This document shows positions 57,722-64,000 of a stretch of 64,000 bases of DNA, one piece after another (position 1 is the stretch's first letter; the number at the start of each line of letters is the position of its first letter). The position numbers and the translations under genes are program-made. Origin of the DNA: Elephas maximus indicus. Its lineage: Eukaryota > Chordata > Mammalia > Proboscidea > Elephantidae. Location of the stretch: the NCBI RefSeq assembly GCF_024166365.1, contig NC_064822.1, positions 105,768,823 through 105,832,822 of the forward strand. Direction: 5' to 3'. The notes below the pieces were generated by a model. It searched no databases. It was not told the origin of the DNA and saw only the letters and a program-made list of their open reading frames with translations.

Positions 57722-57934
57722 GGAAGCTACCGTGAATATTATCTTTTTTTTTTTTTTTTTTAAAACTGCGAATTAACTGTACCTTGGCCCTAGGATAGAA
57801 ATCATTGCAGATCATTAGCCATTCTCAGCAAAACTGGAGCCAGGGACCATTTGGCTTTGAGAGATTTATAATATTCCTTATTATGTAGTATGTAACTAGT
57901 TGTCTTAATGTTTTCTCTAAGGTATCTGTAATAC

Positions 57935-58020
57935 CTAGTGGATAAAAACAAGGACTGTCCTGACTGCCTAGGTTCAGATCCTGGCTCTGTCTTATGTGTG
58001 ACTTTGGGCAGGTTTCTTTA
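57935..58020 (+). repeat. MIR SINE
   Basis: actgcctaggttcagatcct and gtgactttgggcaggtttct are sense MIR text. Confidence 0.75.
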
Positions 58021-58585
58021 CCTTTTTTTTTTTTAAGGTACTTGTAATTTAGTGGACCGCTCAATGTTGCAGATGTAAACATTGAGTCTGCATGATCTGC
58101 CTTGAAGCAAATAGACTTAATCAATTTATACACTTTATTTTTGTTTTTCAGCATTTATAGGGTAAGTGGCATAGGGTTTTTATTTCTGATAGTAGTAAAT
58201 AGGCAAGTAAAACACAAAGTTATGTATGACCCAAGAGGTGGTTTCACCATATGTATAGTTACTTTTTCCTAACTCTGGTTCTGCTACCTTCAAACTGCAG
58301 GTAGGTAACATTTTGCCAAGAAATTGGTATTTTTCTTTATTCCTTTTATTTATGTCTCTTCCCAGATACCGTTCCTTCTTTGTTTCCAACTTTTGCATTC
58401 CAATCATCAGTAATTATCAATGCATCCTGATTGCATGTTCAATCAATTTCAGACTGCAGCAGCTGAGAAAAATCTTCTATTTCTTCGTCTTTGGCCTTAG
58501 TAATTGCTGCGTAAATTTGAATAATAGTCATATTAACTGGTCTTCCTTGTAGGCGTATGGATATTATCCTATCACTGACAGCGTC

Positions 58586-58849
58586 CTACTTCAGGATTGA
58601 TCTTGAAGTGTTCTTTTTGATGACGAATGCGACACCATTCCTCTTCAAGTTGTCATTCCCCACGTAGTAGACTATATGATTGTCCAATTCAAAATGGCCG
58701 ATACCAGTCCATTTCAGCTCACAAATGCCTAAGATATCGATGTTTATGAGTTCTATTTCATTTTTGAGAATTTCCAATTTTCCTAGATGCATACTTTGTA
58801 CATTCCATGTTCCAATTATTAACAGATGTTTGCAGCTGTTTCTTCTCAT
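58586..58849 (-). pseudogene. RTE endonuclease N-terminus (inverted segment)
   Basis: The 87-codon frame reads M-R-R-N-S-C-K, then LLIIGTWNVQSMHLGKLEIL, IDILGICELKWTGIGHFELD and YYVGNDNLKRNGVAFVIKKN. These are the start of the apurinic-like endonuclease of RTE elements, with the conserved GTWNV and ELKWTG motifs present. The catalytic C-terminal part (SDH) lies beyond the inversion point and is in a different orientation, so no continuous ORF exists. Confidence 0.87.
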
Positions 58850-59309
58850 TTGGAGTCATACCACATCAGCAAATGAAAGTCCCGAAAGCTTACCTCCATC
58901 CACGTCATTAAGGTCAACTCTACTTTGAGGAAGCAGCTCATCCCCAGTCATGTTTTGAGTGCCTTCCAACCTGGGGGGTTCATCTTCCAGCACTAGATCA
59001 GACAGTCTTCTGCTGCTATTCATAAGGTTTTCACTGGCTAATGCTTTTCAGAAGTAGACTGCTGGGTCCTTCTTCCTAGTGTGTCTTAGTCTGGAAGCTC
59101 AGCTGAAACCTGTCCTCCATGGGTGACCCTGCCGGTATCTGAATACGGGTGGCATAGCTTCCAGCATCACAGCAACACGCAAGCCTCTACCGTAAGACAA
59201 ACTGATAGTTAGAAACAAAGAATAAGGATCGATAGTTGGAAGATAGGGCCTTGATAGAAACAGTGACGGAAATTAAATGTAGAATTCTGCAAGACCAACG
59301 ACTTCTTCA

Positions 59310-60730
59310 TTGCAGATACCTTCTTTCACCAACATAAACAGTGACTATACACATGGACCTTGCCAGATGGAACACACAGGAATCAAATCGACTACATCTG
59401 TGGAAAGAGACGATGGAAGAGCTCAGTATCACTCAGAACAAGGCCAGGGGCCGACTGTGGAACAGACCATCAATTACTCATATGCAAGTTCAAGGTGAAA
59501 CAAGAAAATCAGAGCAAGTCCATGAGAGCCAAGATATGACCTTGAGTATATCCCACCTGAATTTTAGAGACCATCTCAAGAATAGATTTGACGTGTTGAA
59601 CACTAGTGACTGAAGACCAGACCAGTTGTGGAATGACATCATACATGAAGAAAGCAAGAGGTCATTGAAAAGACAGGAAAGAAAGAATAGACAAAGATGG
59701 ATGTCAGAGGAGACTCTGAACCTAGCTCGCGAACATCGGGCAGCTAAAGCTAAAGGAAGAAATGATGAGGTAGAAAGAACTGAACAGAAGATTTCAAAGG
59801 GCGGCTCGAGAAGACAAAGTAAAGTATTATAATGACATGTGCAAAGAGCTGGAGATAGAAAACCAAAAGAGAAGAACACGCTCGGCGTTTCTGAAGCTGA
59901 AAGAATGCAGAAAAAACTCCAGCCTCAAGTTCCAATAGTGAAGGATTCTATGGGGAAAATATTAAATGACGCAGGAAGCATCAAAAGAAGATGGAAGGAA
60001 CACACAGAGTCATTATACCAAAAAGAATTGGTCGATGTTCAACCATCAAGAGGTAGCATATGATCAGGAACCAATGGTACTGAAGGAAGAAGTCCAACCT
60101 GCACTGAAGGCATTGGCGAAAAACAAGGCCCCAGGAATTGATGGAATATCAATTGAGGTGTTTCAAGAAAGGAATGCAGCGCTGGAGGTGCTCACTTGTC
60201 TATGCCAAGAAATATGGAAGACAGCTTCCTGGCCGATTGACTGGAAGAGATCCATATTTATGCCTATTCCCAAGAAAGGTGATCCAGCTGAATGTGGAAT
60301 TATAGAACAATATCATTAATATCACAGCAAGCAAAATTTTGCTGTAGCTGCAGCAGTATATCGACAGGGAACTGCCAGAAATTCAGTCTGGTTTCCGAAG
60401 AGGACGTGGAACCGGGGATATCATTGCTGATGTCAGATGGATCCTGGCTGAAAGCAGAGAATACCAGAAGGATGTTTACCTGTGTTTTATTGACTACGCA
60501 AAGGCATTCGACTCTGGATCATAACAAATTATGGATAACATTGCGAAGAACAGGAATTCCAGAACACTTAATTGTGCTCATGAGGAACCATTACATAGAT
60601 CAAGAGGCAGTTCTTTGCACAGAACAAGGGAATACTGATTGGTTTAAAGCCAGGAAAGGTGTGCATTGGGGTTGTATCCTTTCACCATGCCTATTCAGTC
60701 TGTATGCTGAGCAAATAATCTGAGACGCTG
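59310..60730 (+). pseudogene. RTE linker and reverse transcriptase, broken frames
   Basis: Frames at 59341-59613 (linker), 59966-60319 (NWSMFNHQEVAYDQEPMVLK, KNKAPGIDGISIEVF) and 60292-60723 (DHNKLWITLRRTGIPEHLIV, WGCILSPCLFSLYAEQII). The catalytic loop at about 60785-60800 reads LHYADDTALL, with YADD kept. KGVHQG is changed to KGVHWG. Three frameshifts separate the blocks. Confidence 0.85.
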
Positions 60731-62037
60731 GACTATATGAAGAAGAACGGGGCATCAGGATTGAAGGAAGACTCATTAACAACCTGCATTATGCAGATGA
60801 CACAGCCTTGCTTGCTGGAAGTGAAAAGGACTTGAAGACCTTACTAACGAAGATCAGAGACCCCAGCCTTCAGTTTAGATTGCACCTCAACATAAAACAA
60901 AAATCCTCCCAACTGGACCAATAAACAACACGATAAATGGGGGAAAGATTGAAGTTGTTAAGGATTTCATTTTACTTGGATCTACAATCAGCATCCACGG
61001 AAGCAGCAGTCAAGAAATCAAAAGACGCATTGCATTGGGTAAATACGCTGCGAAGGACCTCTTTAAAGTGTTGAAGAGCAAAGACGTCACCTTGAAGACA
61101 AAGGTGCACCTGACCCAAGCCATGGTATTTTCAGTGGCATCATATGCATGTGAAAGCTGGACAATGAATAAGGAAGACTGAAGAAGAATTGATCCCTTTG
61201 AATTATAGTGTTGGCGAAGAATATTGAATATACCATGGATTGCCAATAGAACGAACAAATCTGTCTTGGAGGAAGTACAACCAGAATATTCCTTAGATGC
61301 AAGGATGTCGAGACTGCATCTTACATACTTTGACCATGTTGTCAGGAGGGATGAATCCCTGGAGAAGGACATCATGCTTGGCAAAGTACAAGGTCAGCGA
61401 AAAAGAGGAAGACCCTCAATGAGGTGGATTGACACAGTGGCTGCAACAATGAGCTCAAGCATAACAACCATTGTAAGGATGGTGCAGGAACGAGCAATGT
61501 TTCGTTCTGTTGTGCGTAGGGTCGCCATGAGTTGGAACCGACTCAGCGGCACCTAACAACAACTCCCCAGATATGAATTGATATAAAATGGGCAAGAGAT
61601 TTGATGGCTCTGAAATAACCAGGACTGCTTTTGGCTTATTTGGGATGATGTATATCGTTATAGAAAAAGGGGTGATGATTGATCCGTCAGTTTCTGGACT
61701 GACAGTTTCTTTATTTTTGTGGTTTTTTGAAAATATCTGTGTGCATGCATCCTGTGTGGATGTTGGCAGGTAGGTTCACAATGCACTTGGACTGTGCTAT
61801 ATATTACATCCTTTAATAGATGTTTCACACAACTGTGTAGCCTCAATGGCTTCTAATTCTGCTATGAAAAAGGTAAAGATTGTGGTGGAGGCCTTAATCT
61901 TAGTCAAAAGATGACTCAAACTAAGTTTTTCTAGAATTTGGGTAGAGAAATTAGACTTTGTTCTAGTTAAACTGCTCAGTCACATTCATTATGGTAGTGT
62001 CATTTTTAAGACCATTTTGTTAAAAACATACCAAATT

Positions 62038-62100
62038 TGCTCTGTCCTTTAGGGTCACCATAAGTCAGAATTGACTCGAGGGCAACTGGTTTGGTTTTTA
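62038..62100 (+). repeat. SINE tail fragment
   Basis: Only the last 60 bp of an AfroSINE: gggtcaccataagtcagaat to ggcaactggtttggttttta. 5'-truncated. Confidence 0.82.
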
Positions 62101-62249
62101 ATGGGTTTTGCTTCCTACATACAGTGTAGGTTATGTTAGTTGCACAATATGGGAATGCCAAGCATTCTAATTTTAAGAAATTCACTGTATTGGTTAAAAT
62201 AAAATAATTGATTCATTTTGCGTTTTTTTAATGACTATTAAGATTGAGG

Positions 62250-62412
62250 GAACACTGGTGGCGTGGTGGTTAAGTGCTACAGCTGCTAACCAAATGGTTG
62301 GCAGTTTGAATCCGCCAGGCACTCGTTCCTTGGAAACTCTGCAGGGCAGTTCTACTGTGTTCTATAGGGTCGCTATGAGTCGGAATTGACGGCACTGGGT
62401 TTGGTTTTTGCT
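62250..62412 (+). repeat. AfroSINE, young form
   Basis: Head ggaacactggtggcgtggtg, tail ggcactgggtttggtttttg. The gactcgac step of the tail is deleted. TSD tattaagattga on both sides (62236-62248 and 62415-62427). Confidence 0.93.
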
Positions 62413-62879
62413 TTTATTAAGATTGAACATTTTTCCATGTTTTTTGTGTAATCCTTGCTGAAAATTATCTGTTTGTGCTTTTCTTCTCAGTTGGTAGGTT
62501 CTTAATAAACTTTCGTCTTTAAAGACAGTATTCGTTACGTCACTTCCCAAAGAGTGGTGTGTCTTTTGTTTGGGATCTTATATATTTCATTATGTATTTT
62601 CTGATTATAAAATTAATAGATATTCCTTATAGGAAAATACGAAAAAGCACAAAAATGAAAGTGAAAGATGCTACTGTTCACAGGTAACCAATAGTAACTT
62701 GGATTTCTGTTCTCTCTAGTCTTTTCTATGCTTGAACATTATTTTCCTAAAATTAAATCGCTAGGGATAGTAACTTCCTTTAGTTTACAACAATTTATTG
62801 TGGAAATTTCCAGATCTTCTACAATGTATTTTTCCTCCAGTTCCTAATCTTTTTGTTTTAAAATAACTGTAGATTCACT

Positions 62880-63055
62880 GAAAGTTTAAAAAAAAAAGAA
62901 TTTTTTTTTCAGGAAGGTCCCATGTACTTTTAACTAGTTTTCCCCTATGGTAACACCTTGCATGACTATTAAAATATGAAGACCATGAGATCGACACTGG
63001 TACAGTTTACAGAGCATATTCAGATTTAAGCACTTTTACATACAGTTTGATTTTA
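62880..63055 (-). repeat. Old LINE fragment, antisense (probable L1)
   Basis: ggtaacaccttgcatgacta and actggtacagtttacagagc resemble antisense L1 text. Diverged. Confidence 0.45.
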
Positions 63056-63059
63056 AGCC

Positions 63060-63920
63060 TACAGATTATTCTTTTATAATTTATTATATTTTTGTTGCCG
63101 AGAATATACACAGCCATTTCTACATGTACAAATCGGTGACATTGGTTACATTTTTCAAGTCGTGCAACCATTCTCACCTTCTGTTTCAAAGTTATTTCTC
63201 CGCTATTACTGTAAACTCGCTGCTCCCTGAGTTTCCTATTTGATCTTTTGAGTTGCTGTTGTCAGTTTGATCCCAAACAGATTTTTTAAAAAAGACAATA
63301 CTCAAGGCAGACATTCTTTACTAGTTAAGCTAAACTGTTGTTTGGTTTTAAGAAGCCTTCAGGAAATATTTTTGGTTTAGGGTTTAAAGATTATTTCAAG
63401 GCAGTAGTTTCAGGAGTTCATCCAACCTCCATGGTCCAGAATATCGGTTCTGCATTTTCCCCATTTTGATCAGGATTCTTCTATGGAATCTTTGAACAAA
63501 ACGTTCAGTAATGGTAACGGGGCACCATCCAGTTCTTCTGGTCTCATGGCAAAGGAGGCAGTTGTTCATGGAGGCAGTTAGCCACACATTTGTTTCATCC
63601 TCCTATTCCTGACTCCTTCCTCTGTTGCTCCAGGCAAATGGAGACCAATTATTGTACCTTGAATAGCCACTTGCAAGCTGTTAAGATCCCAGGCACTATG
63701 CAACAAACTAGGAAGTAGAACAGAAGCGCCGAACACATTGTTAGGCCAGTTAACAGGGATGTGCCATGAAACCATGATCTTAAACCTCCAAACCAAGGAA
63801 CCAAATCCCATGAGGTGTTTGGTTGTACATAAGCAGCCTTAGCCGCTACTTTTTTTTTTGGTCTATTGTAAATATATCTATCACACAGCTTCTGCCAGTT
63901 CAGCTTTTTACAGGTGTACA
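63060..63920 (-). repeat. L1-type 3' end, second subfamily, antisense, long
   Basis: Reading on the minus strand, it has ggtttggaggtttaagatca, cttaacagcttgcaagtggc, gagaccagaagaactggatg, then the part homologous to 25875-26363, and ends near aaatataataaattataaaa. Its link of the cttgcaagtggc motif with the second-subfamily tail shows both 3' UTR types share one upstream part. 63921-64000 is unassigned. Confidence 0.75.
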
Positions 63921-64000
63921 ACTTATCGACAGCAAATATTAATCAGCTGTGCACCTCTACCCTTAATCAGTGCGATTTTCCGTCACTGTAAACCACAACT

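Larger units (their letters stand above)
58369..61564 (+). mobile_element. RTE/BovB-like LINE with inverted 5' part (twin priming)
   Basis: 58369-59208 is the 5' part of the element in antisense. 59209-61564 is the rest in sense, ending tcagcggcacctaacaacaa. Both pieces start at the same element position, ttggaaacaaag (antisense near 58378-58395, sense at 59209). That is the arrangement predicted when two nicked strands prime on one RNA. The flanking TSD is tcccagata (58360-58368) and ccccagata (61565-61573). It is one of the two most complete RTEs here. Confidence 0.93.
48413..64000 (+). other. LARP4: LARP4 intron 1, partial
   Basis: Begins GTGAGT at 48413. I found no second LARP4 exon before the window ends, so the intron is at least 15.6 kb. 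48871-51160 and 51345-53144 are mostly unique, with long T tracts at 49551-49570 and 49713-49730, and MIR traces. From 53.1 kb it is mostly transposable elements. Confidence 0.75.

Noticed and set aside
59341..59879. Overlapping sense and antisense frames of 90-129 codons as a new gene
   Set aside because: Both fall in the RTE linker region. The sense frame is RTE, and the antisense frame is its shadow.
4280..61564. Recent horizontal transfer of the BovB/RTE elements
   Set aside because: Horizontal spread of BovB is established for the clade, but these copies are old and broken and already shared with the SINE family. Nothing here points to a new event.
4063..62412. tRNA genes
   Set aside because: The tRNA-like heads (A and B box-like blocks) belong to AfroSINEs with TSDs. 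None has a full cloverleaf or anticodon stem that I can defend.

Overview
The window is mammalian nuclear DNA, most likely from an elephant or a close afrotherian relative. That is an inference from four repeat types found together: tRNA-derived SINEs of the AfroSINE type, BovB/RTE-like LINEs with (caacaa)n tails, one lineage of L1 3' UTRs repeated many times, and solo LTRs resembling ERVL-MaLR. No bacterial, plasmid or viral replicon is present.

Two protein-coding genes are seen, arranged head to head. FAM186A is on the minus strand. Its first coding exon is at 44679-44870 (64 codons) and its second at 1120-1339 (73 codons plus 1 nt), separated by a 43.3 kb intron. LARP4 is on the plus strand. 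Its first coding exon (48395-48412, six residues, M-L-L-F-V-E) lies in a CpG-rich promoter at about 47.9-48.9 kb, and the rest of the window is LARP4 intron 1. The coding content is therefore only about 430 bp in 64 kb.

Layout: 1-1119 FAM186A intron 2 (L2 plus SINE); 1120-1339 exon 2; 1340-44678 intron 1, almost wholly transposable elements; 44679-44870 exon 1; 44871-47900 intergenic; 47.9-48.9 kb CpG promoter; 48413-64000 LARP4 intron 1. LARP4 intron 1 is mostly unique sequence to 53.1 kb. It then carries a near full-length antisense RTE (53145-56684), a second RTE with an inverted 5' part (58369-61564), and L1 3' UTR sequence.

Intron 1 of FAM186A holds two L1 elements that keep a 5' UTR (6390-16872 and 19030-27928), an older L1 (33.9-40.1 kb) and a head-to-head inverted pair of L1 3' ends (41.3-43.9 kb). 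Many of these elements are nested inside others. Target-site duplications (TSDs) give a relative order of events. For example, the L1 at 6390-16872 landed in a HAL1-like element and later received an internal ORF2 fragment (7841-10242) and an L1 3' end (11325-11849).

I found no new gene system. The observations most worth checking concern retrotransposition mechanism: an L1 insertion lacking its own 3' end but flanked by a 17-bp TSD (internal priming), an RTE with a textbook twin-priming inversion, short L1 3'-end insertions that begin at nearly the same nucleotide, and a head-to-head L1 pair sharing a SINE remnant. No ORF belonging to a LINE is intact.
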